A stretch of DNA of 64,000 nt from Liolophura sinensis (GCF_032854445.1 NC_088298.1:18373976-18437975); one strand, 5' to 3'. Counted from the stretch's first letter, positions 37,489-49,599 are shown. Numbers and translations: made by a program. Notes: generated by a model not told the origin, from the letters alone.

Positions 37489-38536
37489 AAGAGTAAAACT
37501 GACTCGTTGATGGCACACTCGCGTTGTCACTTTCCCCAGTTCTGCTTTACTCTTTTTTTCTTGCCATAGGACAAGTGGATTGCTTAAAGCGCCAAACACA
37601 CAGTTAATCAAGTTTATATCCGTGTTACCCATAAAATCAAGGTGGAAATATTTCTTTTTTCTTTATTCAACGGTGCAATTTGCGGAATATCACTGCACCA
37701 TACGTGTAACACTTAGCCTTATAATTCCGGTACATATTTCATATATCATTACAAAATCTTGATAGACGACTATGCGAGGTCTGTATCAGGTTGAACAAAG
37801 ATTTTGGCACAGCTGCCTCATAATGTTTGTTATCATATCTTAACAATGATCTATTCTAACTCATGGTAATATGTACTGAATACAAATGGATCTATATCTT
37901 TACTCGCAAAGACGTGAGCTTCCAATAATACATCAAGAAGAAGTTCGAGGATTAGAACTCTGTCTGAAAGAGCTGCCAATTTTCAAACAAGACCTTGTTA
38001 ACTCACTGTACTATGAAAAATGCACTCGAGGTTCTATAATTTTAAACTTGCCAAATTTGACAAAACTGGTAACGTTGCAAATTTATGTTTCACCTAGGAA
38101 AACAAACGTTATCCAACTTGAAACTTTGGCAACTCGCAGAATGTGTTAACATCAATATTCATATAGTAAACTCATATAAAAACTGCGCCATATTTCTACC
38201 AACAGTTCACATTTTTGATCGACAGTACTTCTTTTGCGGGTTATTACTTATCAGCTGTCTCTACTATGACAACGAAGCTATAGCGCACGCCGATTGGGTT
38301 CTTTATTTCCATGCATAGACCTTTGGGTTTTGAAATTGGCATTTTCCGGCTGTATATTTCTTTTGTATTTGAGCTACATTTAAATAACAGTTCACGTGGA
38401 ATTTTAAATCACAATCCGAGCCCCCGCCTTTGAAACCTCATTATCTTATCTTTACCACATGGTCAGAATAGACCTGTCGTCCTTGACAAAAATTGGGCAC
38501 ACTTTTGTCAGTGTTGAGGTAGTTCCAGGACGCATC

Positions 38537-38615
38537 ATGATTCGGGCTGTCGTGACCTTTACCCTTTTGGGCGCCGCATGGGCATCGGTTACCCATTTCA
38601 CCTGGAGCGATTGTG
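38537..38615 (+). CDS. GM2A: GM2A-like exon 1 (signal peptide and first cysteine)
   Basis: Encodes residues 1-26: the whole signal peptide and the FTWSDC motif that starts the mature ML domain. The donor is G|GTATGA; the last base is the first base of the codon completed in exon 2 (phase 1). A TCAGT initiator-like motif lies at 38508, about 30 bases upstream, without an obvious TATA box, so the transcription start is unproven. Confidence 0.85.
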
Positions 38616-41600
38616 GTATGACGAGTTTAAGATTTTTTTATTTTACAATTTAAAATGGTCTACGAAAAGTCGTATGGTAAGAAACAATAACGGGTAAACT
38701 TATTTCCTTTAAACAGGGAATGTAGGCAGTCTTAAAGGGAAGAAAGGAAACCACATCAAGTGATACCGTATGGGTTTATTATATTGCCCATTTGGGAACC
38801 CGTAATTATCTATCAATGTATTTCAGGTTGTTCTATTAAAATGACGTATTTTAACCAACATGTGACCATCTGTTGGATTTATTTTTCCCTCTGGCATGAT
38901 ATCTGCCTGTATGATTTGGAGATTCCGTCTCAGTGATATGTACATGCACTTGTATGTATAAATTTACAGGTACAAGTATTTCAAAAAAAGGTCACAGGTA
39001 AAAAAAATTTTAATAATAAATCTTAGCGTATAACAGAATCCCTTAAAATAGCTACACAGCTATAGATACAGAAGCAACATTCGTCAATTGGCACTGGATT
39101 GAAATATTCAAACCTGGCAGCAACGATTTACATTTTTAATTCCTTATGTTTTTTCCTCTTTTGGCAAAATTGCTTTACATTCGCAAGAAAGATTTTTTGC
39201 TATCTAGTCTCACCTAAAACAAAGCTACCTTTGATCAAACATTCCAGAGCCCACTACAGATAATCTTAAACAAGGCCATCTTCAGAAGGCCAACGTGTCA
39301 CTGTTTGTACACGCCATATGTCACCCTTTCCATGACAGAACTGCTTAAGTGATAAATATGTAGACCAGTTACAACTCGCTGAACTTAGATCAATATCTTC
39401 TCTACATACTGTTTGAAATAATACTGAGAATTAAATTGCAAAAATGGAAATAAATATAAATTTTAATTGAGTAATTAACACGTAGACAGGTGTTAAGACA
39501 TGTTGTGTAAAGCATATATGTGCCAATGACTGGGGTCTAGATGAACCAGGGCCCAGTTTCACAAAACGGCGTAAGAGAGTTTTTATCTTTCATTTGTCGG
39601 ACGATATTTTGTATGTCACTATTACAGTACCATTGTATTATATGTGCGATTATCGTACATGTACGCGAATCTTTGTCAAACTGGGTTCATACTCTGACTC
39701 CAGATGGTACATTTGATCTGGACTTTTATTTGTACGAAAAACAAAACGAATTGGATCGGCCTCGATAGCTCAGCTGCGGTAACGGTAGATTCGAGGTCAA
39801 TCCTGGGTAGGGTCACACCTAAGACCTTAATAAAGCAAGTTGTAACTTCCTAGTTTGGCGTTCAGTATTAAGGGTATAGTGTAACGCTTGGTTCACCCGT
39901 GTCAGTAAAATGTCTCTTCAAGTGGTAAGTCGTCTCAGTAAAGCAACACTAGATAGAAGAGCGTTGGAAATCCGTCATTACACGTGCAGGCACTCCAAGG
40001 ACTCCTTCGTCGTCAAATGACTGAAAAAATGTTAGGTACGACGTTAAGCCCTAAACACTCACTCACTCCAAAGCGAATTTCTGCACATTCCAAGCCGACT
40101 TTACGACGAGAAGGATTATTTAAAAGCTATTATAGAAAAAGTTGGTAAGTCAAGGTTATTCTACGAAACATTTTCATTCTGAATTTCTGAAGTTTATAAT
40201 GAGTATAGTTCTCTTGTATGTAAATATGGACACAGTACCCAGAATCTCTGGCAGTCTTCTTCATGATTGTGTCTAATTCCGCTTAACCCAGGGGTAGGGT
40301 GGTATATGCATCTTGATGTAACAGATCGCCACATTTGATATGTGAACAGCATTAATTAAATATCAACTGAGGTACATATTTTGATTATCGATAACTTATA
40401 AACCATCATGGTACATGCACCTAAATTTGACTCTTATTTGTTGACTGGACACCTTTGACGGCTTGACTTTGCACAAATCCGTCTTCATTCATAATTCATA
40501 CATCTTCTTGGTTCTGTCGTGGTTTATGCTCAGCGTTGTATTGTGAATTTTCCTCGGGGTTGTTAACCCGGGATGTCCATTATGGTTGACAGTTGGTATA
40601 CCAGTATAATAAAAACGTACAATATAACATATCTGTTTTGACGCCTAGATGCAGTAGGTCTTGACTAGTACGTTTAACGCAAGCGTATAGCTTTCTACTT
40701 CCATGTTTAACTTAACCTCCATCAGCTTAAGGTCCAGACGGGATATGGTGTGTGATATATGAATACATCATGTTTACCATTGGTTCAGTGCGCCAAAGTA
40801 GAGAATTTTTGAGATGGGTTGTTCTATATATGTGTCAAATCAGCGAATAAAGGCCTTCAGTTAGAAGTTACAAGTTGTTAAATATAACTTCTAACTTCAA
40901 ACATAAATTATTTTCCATATTCTGGTTTGAGGTCAATAGTTGAACCTAACTTCAAACTAAAGGTCTTTCATGATTTCTTTTGCATTGTTTTATTGCTAAT
41001 TGTTTGCTAAATTTAATGACATCAAATCATTTCGAGTATTTCTGCACTATGACGTACAAGAATTGCGCCATAAAATCTTTTTTTTTTTTGCCGAGCCCTG
41101 CTGAAGGCATTATGCCAGGGATTGTGTATGTTGGTGCGTATGATTATATAGTAGCAAATTACACACCACTTAAGCAGAATGCGACAGAAAACATGCAATT
41201 TTGTTACTTGTAATTTATCAGACGGGACGGCTCTAGAATTATACTCAAAGTAGACGCGCGATTCACCAAACTATTGAGAAAAATGCGACAAAGACACTAT
41301 GGACAACATTATCCGATTGTACAATGTGTTCTTGTAGCAATATTTCTCTCTAGTACACTCAAGGTTATGTGGTGTCAGTGCATTTAACAAACATTAACAT
41401 GAAAAGAAAGCAGATGAGCTTTTTCGACAGATCCAAACAGATCCAATTACAGCACTTTTGAAAACCTACACTCAAGGACAACACACAGAATTTGCTGAGT
41501 TTCTGTGGAGCTTAAATGAGGCGTTTCCTTGAACAGGGAGACGGGGCAATATGCTGTTTATCAATGAAACATCACCTAAGACTGGTGGTAAAAACCCACA

Positions 41601-44046
41601 TAGTGCTCATCCACTTAACAAGCTGCGTTCTAAAATTGATCATTTTGGTTTCCATTGTGTTGCATGCAAGTCTAAGGTAGAAACGTTGACACCAAAGAAG
41701 CGCACAGCTTTCAATGCCGTAACAAGCATGCATTTGAGTGGAACAGTTGCATCAGAATCGAACATAATTTTCAATATGTTACATGTATGCCTTTATGTAG
41801 ACCAGTTTAATTAGAGAACCACACAGCTTTCATTGTGTTACAAGCATGCATTTTAGTGGAACAGTTGAATTAGAGAAACACAGTTTTTCAGTGCGTTCCC
41901 TGTATGCTTTTAGGTGACACATCAGAGAAACATAGTTTTCGATGTGTAACATGTATGCCTTTATGTACACCAGTTTATATCAGAGTAGCACATCGTTTTC
42001 AATATGTTAAATATATGCGTTTTGATGGAACAGTTTATATCAGAGTGGCAAAATTTTCAATATGTTATATGTATGTTTATAGGTGGGCCAGTTGAGATCA
42101 GAGTAGCAAATAATTTTCAGTCTGTTACAGGTATGCTTTTCGGTTGAACAGTTGACGTTATAGCAGCACATAGTTTTCAATATGTTACATGTATGTTTTT
42201 GATTAAATAGGTGACATTAGAGTAGTACATAATTTTCAATATGTCACATGTATGCTTTTAGGTGGGACAGTCCATGTCAGTGAATTACCAAGCCCTAAAC
42301 GAAAAGCATTGAAGGGAGTCCCTATCCCATTTTTTTTTAAATCTTATCTTTCAATAATTCTCCATTTCAGACTCTGACCCAAATCGAGCCATCAAGATCA
42401 GCTCTGTGGAGGTCAGCCCGATGCCTATCGTAATGCCAGGCCCAGTGACATTTTCCTTCAACGCCAGTTTAAGTAAAGTCATGCAAGGTGGAACGGTAGA
42501 GCTAGACCTCAAGCGTCACGTTCTTATTCTTGGAAACATCCATGTACCATGTCTCCTTGGTGTTGGCTCTTGGTGAGATCTATAAGTTACTTGAGCACAC
42601 TGATAGTCCCTCCCATTCATGTCAATTTTAACACAATACCATACCACAACATACAGCTCGAACTTTTCTCAACAAGGTGTCAATGAAGAGGGAAATTTAA
42701 ATTTCTTTTCAGGGAAAGTAAATTCCGCCAAAATTTTTTTTCTCCAGGTATTCCCAAAAAATTCAACATTTGTTGTTATTAGCAACGAAAATTTTACAAC
42801 CTCTCTTAAACTAAACGAAAAGTATGAAGGCTAAGATTTTCTAAGCATACCACCATTTCTAACTGCTTACGCGAATCATGTTCAGAATTGGCAAGTTTTC
42901 TTACTGCTGTACAAAATAGCACACTCAACAGAGCTTCACCAAGCATAAGAAGCTCTTCAACATTCACGTCTGTCTAAAAGTATACTGCCAGTATACTGGC
43001 TTTCCAATCAGTCTGGATGAGACGGAATGACAGCACAATACAAGTAAACATCACGTGAAGGTATTTTGGAATAATGCGAAAAAAACTTTCTAGGATATTC
43101 CAAACAAGTCCTTGAAAAAATTGAGTTAGGCAGATGCAATCTTCCCGCACTCACGTGAGTTTGTTTGTTCCGTAGATGAGGAAGTTTGGTCATCCACATC
43201 TGATATAGTTTATTGGTTGATCAATTGTCTGTTTCAGCACGTATAACTACTGCACTCAGCTAGACAGTATGCTCAGGAGTTCAGATGACGCCACCAGGAA
43301 GGTCGGTACACAGCTGAAGACTATCCTCAGCGACAACCACATCAACGCTGACTGCCCCATCCCCCCTCAAACGGCCTCCGTGAGTAGGGCCACGCTCCAG
43401 ATCCCCGACCCAGGATCCCTGGCCTCTGTCATTGCCGCGGTAAGTGAGGTCAACACAGCCCTGGGTCGTCTTGCTTACTGCAACATTCAGATATACAGTT
43501 CATGTAGTGAGAAATCCCAATTCTTAACCCCAATTTTCTTAAAAAATGATGTGCCTAAAACGTGGGCAATTTCTGCTCTGTGTTGCCATTTCGCCTTACA
43601 TAAGTTTGACAACGTCATTTACTATACGGCCGTTGGACTTGGTTCCCTCTCACTATAAGTCTGGCCGTCGTTGTATTTTGTGAAGTATTCTTGAGCACAA
43701 TGTGAAACATCAATCAAATAGATAAAAATATTCGACCGACTGATACGATGGTCTTGCCATAATGGGATGAAATTTGAAAATACGTAGGTGACTTGCCAAA
43801 CGTTATCCGTTTGGCCTACTCAAAAAGCTGATCGCAGACGTACTAATCAAAAAAAAGTCTTGAATATGACGTTTAACAACAGTCAAATTAATACCTAATT
43901 ATATATATTTAATTTAGTAACGATTCTTTTCTCAGGGCGATTACACAATCAAGGCAACTATCAAGGACAGGAATAACAACATCCAGGGTTGTGTCTCCTT
44001 CAAGGTCGAACTGAAGAGAAGGTCACACGGGTTCTTGTTCGGATAA
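38537..44046 (+). CDS. GM2A: GM2 ganglioside activator-like secreted ML-domain protein (4 exons)
   Basis: Spliced CDS with exons 38537-38615, 42371-42572, 43238-43439 and 43936-44046 (594 nt, 197 residues). All introns are GT-AG, with phases 1, 2 and 0. Residues 1-16 form a signal peptide (hydrophobic core, AWA before the likely cut). The motifs FTWSDC, VPC, GSCTYNYC and a late GC match the GM2-activator branch of ML lipid-binding proteins, and length is close to the vertebrate ~190 residues. GM2 activator is a lysosomal or secreted cofactor that lifts glycolipid from membranes for hexosaminidase; the exact ligand here is unknown. Six cysteines (26, 87, 94, 99, 133, 180) would make three of the four vertebrate disulfides. 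There is one N-glycosylation sequon (N57-A-S). An in-frame ATG at 38459 has no stop before 38537, but the downstream ATG places the signal peptide at the N terminus. Exons are intact, so the gene is probably functional. Confidence 0.9.
39757..40070 (+). mobile_element. SINE family 2, full length, in intron 1 of the GM2A-like gene
   Basis: The complete head (GGCCTCGATAGCTCAGCTGC A box; GAGGTCAATCCTGGGTAG B box) runs to the tail GACGTTAAGCCCTAAACACT. This copy best shows the tRNA origin of the family. Confidence 0.85.
40180..40790 (+). repeat. Dispersed repeat, family D, in intron 1 of the GM2A-like gene
   Basis: Joins the 11000-type start (ATTCTGAATTTCTGAAG, AATGAGTATAG) to the 12885-type tail (CAGCGTTGTATTGTGAATTT) and a further piece (GGGATATGGTGTGTGATATA) that recurs near 880-940. 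This suggests the full family unit is 600 bp or more. Confidence 0.55.
41690..42285. repeat. ~58-bp minisatellite at the end of intron 1 of the GM2A-like gene
   Basis: About ten diverged units of the type TTTTCAATATGTTACATGTA then TGCTTTTAGGTGGAACAGTT and a TCAGAGTAGCACA stretch. The array ends about 85 bases before exon 2. Confidence 0.88.
42371..42572 (+). CDS. GM2A: GM2A-like exon 2
   Basis: Preceded by a pyrimidine-rich tract and TTTCAG. Carries the PGPVTF strand, the N57 glycosylation sequon and the VPC...GS part of the cysteine loop. The donor TTG|GTGAGA leaves two bases of a cysteine codon (phase 2). Reading through instead gives an immediate TGA, which supports the splice. Confidence 0.87.
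43238..43439 (+). CDS. GM2A: GM2A-like exon 3
   Basis: Begins after GTTTCAG. The first base completes the cysteine of GSC, followed by TYNYC. Carries the DCP motif (C133) and the IPDPGSLASVIAA segment that corresponds to the membrane-contact loop of the vertebrate protein. The donor is GCG|GTAAGT, phase 0. Confidence 0.87.
43624..43729 (+). mobile_element. SINE family 1, 5'-truncated, in intron 3 of the GM2A-like gene
   Basis: TACGGCCGTTGGACTTGG through GTCTGGCCGTCGTTGTATTT to ATCAATCAAATAGATAAA. It lies about 205 bases upstream of exon 4, in the sense orientation. Confidence 0.75.
43936..44046 (+). CDS. GM2A: GM2A-like exon 4 (C terminus)
   Basis: Begins after TTTTCTCAG with GDYTIKATIKD, the penultimate strand of the ML fold. 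Includes C180, predicted to pair with C26. Ends with a basic tail and TAA. Confidence 0.87.
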   Translation, partial: GDYTIKATIKDRNNNIQGCVSFKVELKRRSHGFLFG

Positions 44047-44074
44047 ATCAATCTCGGCATTGCATTTAGACTTA

Positions 44075-44080
44075 AATAAA
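44075..44080 (+). promoter_or_regulatory. AATAAA poly(A) signal of the GM2A-like gene
   Basis: Canonical AATAAA 29 bases after the stop codon, followed 15-20 bases later by a T-rich stretch. The implied 3' UTR is very short. Confidence 0.75.
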
Positions 44081-44419
44081 AGATACTAAAACTTTCTTGT
44101 CTGTCATCGTCTTTTAATTCAGTCTGATTCATGTGCAACGGAACTAGTCGTACTAAGCGAACAAAAATTTGTTTCTGAAAGCATTTTTGTAAATATCTTT
44201 GCACAGTCATACAGCAACATGATTTACCAGGAAAAGTACGACAATTTTAGATGATGGGCTCTGGACATTAACCACAGCAGGTTCAAGTCCCGAGGACCGA
44301 TACTTAACTAGAGTTTCACCGTGAACAGAGCACGGGGAAAAAATGTACCAGCTAAACTAGTAGGTTAATGGGGTTAATGATAAAAAAACAATAATGAAAC
44401 ATATCAATGTTGACAATAA

Positions 44420-44632
44420 CAGCGGTAATAAAGATGGTGATGAATAATGGCGATGATAATTATGCATCACCATTACCGCCACCACCCTCGTCATTGTACT
44501 GTCATCGACACGATCATTGTCGTCACTCACTTTAAAAACCTTCATTGTATTCACAATTATCTCTTGCATCACAACCACCGTCATCTTCAGCACAATTATC
44601 ATCATCAACAGCAGCGTCATTATCATAGACAA
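44420..44632. repeat. Degenerate trinucleotide-rich tract
   Basis: GAT-rich in the left part and ATC/CAC-rich in the right part. This produces His-rich and Met-rich frames on opposite strands that should not be read as proteins. Confidence 0.7.
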
Positions 44633-44959
44633 CAATTCCGTTCTTTAAATAATTTTTTATTTGGGGTATAAAACAGGGTAACATCTTTGTGTTTATTTTC
44701 AATTGCTACGAAATTACTCTCTGCATCTACAGGTTTTAATATCTTTCCTCACACTTGTCGGTGTATTGTACAGGACCCTTGAAATTGTCACAAATACTTC
44801 TTCTTTACATGCATACATTACTCAGAAGTGGAATTGATACTACATGAATGAGAGGCACGCCACGTTAATAGCCAGTTCACGCGGAGTTCATTGCGTAGCA
44901 ATTCTTTGGCGTTTTGCACGACTTCTTATGGGACAATTGTCGTGTGTGTACATGACATT

Positions 44960-46350
44960 ATTTCTATAAGTACAATAACCTTGACAGAATTGCCATGATC
45001 TCGTAGAAGTACTCTGGCACAACACCTTTATGCAGGAATATATGTTCCTTTTTTTGGTACCTTTAACTACATTGTAACATTTTTCCTCTGACCACCATAA
45101 TCTTGACAGGATTACCTTGTGCCCGTACAAGTACTCTGTCACAGCACCGTTACGGTGGGATATATGTTCCTTTTTTGGTACATTTAAGTACATTGTAACA
45201 TTTTTCCTGTGACCACCATAATCTTGACAGGATTGCCGTGTGCTCGTACAAGTACTCTGTCACAGCACCGTTACGGTGGGATATATGTTCCTTTTTTCGG
45301 TACATTTAAGTACATTGTAACATTTTTCCTCTGACCGCCATAATCTTGACAGGATTGCCGTGTGCTCGTACAAGTATTCTGGCACAACACCTTTATGCAG
45401 GAATATATGTTCCTTTTTTGGTACCTTTAACTACATTGTAACATTTTTCCTCTGACCACCATAATCTTGACAGGATTGCCTTGTGCCCGTACAAGTACTC
45501 TGTCACAGCACCGTTACGGTGGGATATATGTTCCTTTTTTGGTACATTTAAGTACATTGTAACATTTTTCCTCTGACCACCATAATCTTGACAGGATTGC
45601 CTTGTGCCCGTACAAGTACTCTGTCACAGCACCGTTACGGTGGGATATATGTTCCTTTTTTGGTACCTTTAACTACATTGTAACATTTTTCCTCTGACCA
45701 CCATAATCCTGACAGGATTGCCGTGTGCTCGTACAAGTATTCTGGCACAACACCTTTATGCAGGAATATATGTTCCTTTTTTGGTACCTTTAACTACATT
45801 GTAACATTTTTCCTCTGACCACCATAATCTTGACAGGATTGCCTTGTGCCCGTACAAGTACTCTGTCACAGCACCGTTACGGTGGGATATATGTTCCTTT
45901 TTTGGTACATTTAAGTACATTGTAACATTTTTCCTCTGACCACCATAATCTTGACAGGATTGCCTTGTGCCCGTACAAGTACTCTGTCACAGCACCGTTA
46001 CGGTGGGATATATGTTCCTTTTTTGGTACCTTTAACTACATTGTAACATTTTTCCTCTGACCACCATAATCCTGACAGGATTGCCGTGTGCTCGTACAAG
46101 TATTCTGGCACAACACCTTTATGCAGGAATATATGTTCCTTTATTGGTACCTTTAACTACATTGTAACATTTTTCCTCTGACCGCCATAATCTTGGCAGG
46201 ATTGCCTTGTGCTCGTACAAGTACTCTGGCACAACACCATTTTCCTTTTTTTGGGGTACCTTTAACTACATTCTAACATTTTCCCTCTGACCACCACAAC
46301 CTTGACAGGATTGCCATGTGCTCGTATAAGTACTCTGGCACAACACCATA
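44960..46350. repeat. 121-bp tandem array with A-B-B higher-order repeat
   Basis: About eleven and a half units at 121-122-bp spacing of the TCTTGACAGGATTGCC motif (45101, 45222, 45344, 45465, 45586, 45707 and onward). Two unit types differ after GTACAAGTA: A has CTGGCACAACACCTTTATGC, B has CTGTCACAGCACCGTTACGG. The order is A-B-B three times, then A and two decayed A-like units. Confidence 0.95.
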
Positions 46351-46935
46351 ATGATTGGGTATATCAGGACCCCATTACAATGTACCCCCTGCGAAATATA
46401 ATTCTGTGTATTTTCGGGTGTGATGTGCGTTGCCAACTGACCATTTTGTTGTACAGGTGTATGTTTGGCATGACAATAATGGCAACTGTCTAAGAGCTTG
46501 GGCAGGTACACTGCGTTTGATTGATTAAGGGTTTAGCTAGAGGTGCCATGTAGTAACGAGACTGCGAGTGACGTCCCTTTGCTTTTGTGCGGTACCTCTT
46601 CCACATCTTGGCAAATAAAGCTTTTGATGTACGGCTAGACTCTTATAGATCTAATAATTCACGTGTAGGCGCCATTGCTTATTGGTTATGGTTATAGGGC
46701 TATTATACAGGACTAAATATTAAGTTTCCTTGTTGGGTTAAACCAGCTACCTTCGTGACGTTACTGACGAATTTGTGACGTACATGTAAATATGCAAATC
46801 ATTTAAGTTGAAGACAACAGGTCTTACGTTGAGCAAACTAAAAACAGTGCTATCCGGCATCATTAAAAGCTCCTAAAACTGACCGCGGTTCCAGAACAAG
46901 GACTGCTAATACAATCTTTTGTTAAGAACACAGAG

Positions 46936-46987
46936 TGATTGCACTAATGTTTATGAGCACTTGAGCTCATAAACATTAGTGCAATCA
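46936..46987. repeat. Perfect hairpin, 23-bp arms, 6-base loop
   Basis: TGATTGCACTAATGTTTATG plus AGC at 46936-46958 is the exact reverse complement of 46965-46987. Confidence 0.95.
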
Positions 46988-47046
46988 TCAAACCAGCAGT
47001 TTGAAATCAGGATTTTTTGAAACGAGAATAAAACACAGAAATATTT

Positions 47047-47175
47047 ATTTATTTGATTGGTGATTTACTCAAGAATATTTTACTTTTTCAACGGCGGCCT
47101 GCAATAACGTGGGAGGAACCAGGCAGATCCCGGGGAAAACCCACGACCATCCGCACATACGGCCAGAGAGGACCT
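47047..47175 (-). mobile_element. SINE family 1, 5'-truncated, with target duplication
   Basis: Flanked by AAATATTT at 47039-47046 and 47176-47183. Only the 3' half is present (tail to GGCCAGAGAGG). The duplication shows it was truncated on insertion, as expected of target-primed reverse transcription. Confidence 0.82.
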
Positions 47176-47321
47176 AAATATTTTGGTAACCCGTTTAATG
47201 CACCATCCCCGGACCTCTTTAGTTACAATGCATTCATTACACTGACCAGTAAGCTTCTCTTTTCATGCACCTTTTATGCCCCATTTACTGATATTTCACC
47301 GACACGTCAACTGTCAGGTGT

Positions 47322-47582
47322 GCGAGTAGAGGCAACATACTTACGTTGTGAAGAATGCGAGTGGAGGAGACCAACTTACGTTATAAAGAATGTGAGTGGA
47401 GGAAACGAAAACCCATAGTTGGGAAAACCAGTGGAGGAAACCAATTTACGTCATGAAGAAAACGAGTGGAGGAAACCAACTTACTTTATAAAGAATGTGA
47501 GTGGAGGAAACCAACTTCGGTCGTGACGAAAACGAGTGGAGGAAACCAAAACCCATAGTTGGGAAAACCAATGGAGGAAAGC
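47322..47582. repeat. ~35-bp minisatellite, 8 units of two forms
   Basis: Each unit contains GAGTGGAGGAAACCAA. It then continues either as CTTACGTTATAAAGAATGTG or as AACCCATAGTTGGGAAAAC. The two forms alternate in an irregular higher order. Confidence 0.88.
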
Positions 47583-48329
47583 AAGACACATTATAGTGAA
47601 AATATGTACGGTGTCTGATATTAAACAATCTTAATTCATAAGACAATAACAGAGTTTTTTCTATTATTAGTCACGTTAAAAGCATTTACATGACATTCTT
47701 TCTTTTTTTTCAGAAAGGTAAAAATATGGATATGTTGCTCATTAGATGAACTAATTATGTGAAAAAAGAGAAACTATTCTGTTACAATTACATGGATTTT
47801 GGCTAAACATAGCACATCAGATTTCCAAACACTAAGAATTAGTATATACGAATAATCATATTTCAGCAGCGAGTATCGTTTCCAGAGCCAAATAGCATGT
47901 CTTGCCAGGCTATCAAAAAACACCTTAGGCTGAGAATTATACACGAAGGTCACGCGTAGGCCTGTATATATAACCAATATATGTGCCACTCTGTCATTTG
48001 CTGAGGTGATATCAGTCGGAGCCCTCTGTCGGCCATGCTGTCTAAAGGTTAAAAGATAAAACATTTCAAATGGTTCTATTCGCTGTCACACGTAAACCTA
48101 AAATTAATTCGGGACATTAGTTACGCGGCAAGTTATATTCTCTTGGTATTTGGTGTAGTACTGGATAGGAGACTGGCTGACTACAAAAAGGGATCGAAAT
48201 CGCCGTAAAACGCATCGATTTCTGTGGTAACGCCGTAGTGCGAGTGTACTTTTCGGGCGATTTGCGAGGGCATGTACACTGATGTGCGACACAATATAGC
48301 AAAACACTCCACAGCTGTAGAACACTGTG

Positions 48330-48530
48330 CGACCTTCGGCTAAGTATCATACTGTTGTCACTACCCTGCTTTCACACTCGGAGTTGTGGTCTTTTGTTAT
48401 GTTAAAGACGAATTGGAACTTCCTAATATAAAAAGACAGCAAAGAAAGTAAAACCCGATGCAGTTGGCATATGGTCACGTGTAACCGTTGAAATACGGCC
48501 GTCTGTCAGTTTACCTTAGTTAGGCGTTTA
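48330..48530. mobile_element. Third copy of the same MITE family
   Basis: Left GGCTAAGTATCATACTGTTG, right GTTGAAATACGGCCGTCTGT and CAGTTTACCTTAGTTAGG, with a diverged centre. Confidence 0.5.
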
Positions 48531-49520
48531 ATTTAGCTCTTCTTGTAAATGCTTAAAGAGTAGTAAACTATGCGCTCTGTGAAACGAAGAACCTCCGCCC
48601 TCCACCTCTCAACAAAGTTGGTTTAATTGCTGTCACTGTTCACGTCACCATAGCATTTTACTTACTGGACTAACTGTTGGTACCTTTAAACGTGATTTAA
48701 AGCTTTTTTTCACGCCCAAAGAAGAAAGCTCAGGTATGCGTTGATGTTAATTGCAATATACATGATATCACTGATCTAGACTTAATCAAAATGCTCTATT
48801 GAATGTTTAACATCACATCTAAACAACGCAAAGAGACGAGCTTCCGGTCTCAGCTTTATCCCCGATTCCCATCCACATGGACGCGACAGTCACAACCACA
48901 AATGTTACTACATTCACACTGTCCACAACATGTCGATACTAGATCCTAGATCCATGTAGAAATAGAAACAATTATATTTCCTATATAATTCCGTAGGATA
49001 AACTGTCGAAGTCGGTTGAGTAGCCATTTGGCCAGTCTTAGGTTCAACTGCCTTTAATAAGTTTGGTACGCATATCTTTATGAAGGCAATATGTTTAGTG
49101 TCTTACCAAAGGTACCGGTTTGTTTCAATCTTTTCAACCCAAACCAGTCAACGCCTTTGTATCATAGGAAAATACTTGTGCATAGTATTAAATATTCAAC
49201 AATCAAATAAATAAACCAAATAAATTTGCATTTTATCACTATTGCTTCTCCCAGATATGGAATTGAACTACAAAGTCTAGCTTCCTTTGACATACCAATA
49301 TACTGTTTGTAAATACAACCCGACGTTTTTCAGTAGATTCATGAGATCAATGAGTATAAGAAAGCAGTGAATTTCATCAACATCGTGAGGGTTTTACTAT
49401 CGATATGATAATAAGAACATCCAAATTCAAATAAAACAGAGGGAAACTTTTAAAACCATCTTATAAAGATTAAACAGCTAAAATTCAAAGAATTGAATAT
49501 TTTTGCAAGGATATGACTTC

Positions 49521-49592
49521 ATTTATTCATTTATTTATTTAATTCATGTTTTACGCTGGACACAAGAATAATATCACTTCCACTGTGTCCAG
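49521..49592 (-). mobile_element. SINE family 1, 3' fragment next to the CACGTG array
   Basis: TTATTTATTTAATTCATG, TTTACGCTGGACACAAG and ATAATATCACTTCC are diverged SINE tail. The minisatellite starts just after it. Confidence 0.6.
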
Positions 49593-49599
49593 CGTGTGT

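Noticed and set aside
37886-38318. Two overlapping 77-87-codon frames just upstream of the GM2A-like gene
   Set aside because: No signal peptide, domain or clear splice sites; not needed by the gene model.
44245-44300. B-box-like GGTTCAAGTCCCGAG
   Set aside because: No A box at proper distance and no cloverleaf; isolated match.
44357-44671. His-rich and Met-rich frames
   Set aside because: Trinucleotide-rich low-complexity DNA.
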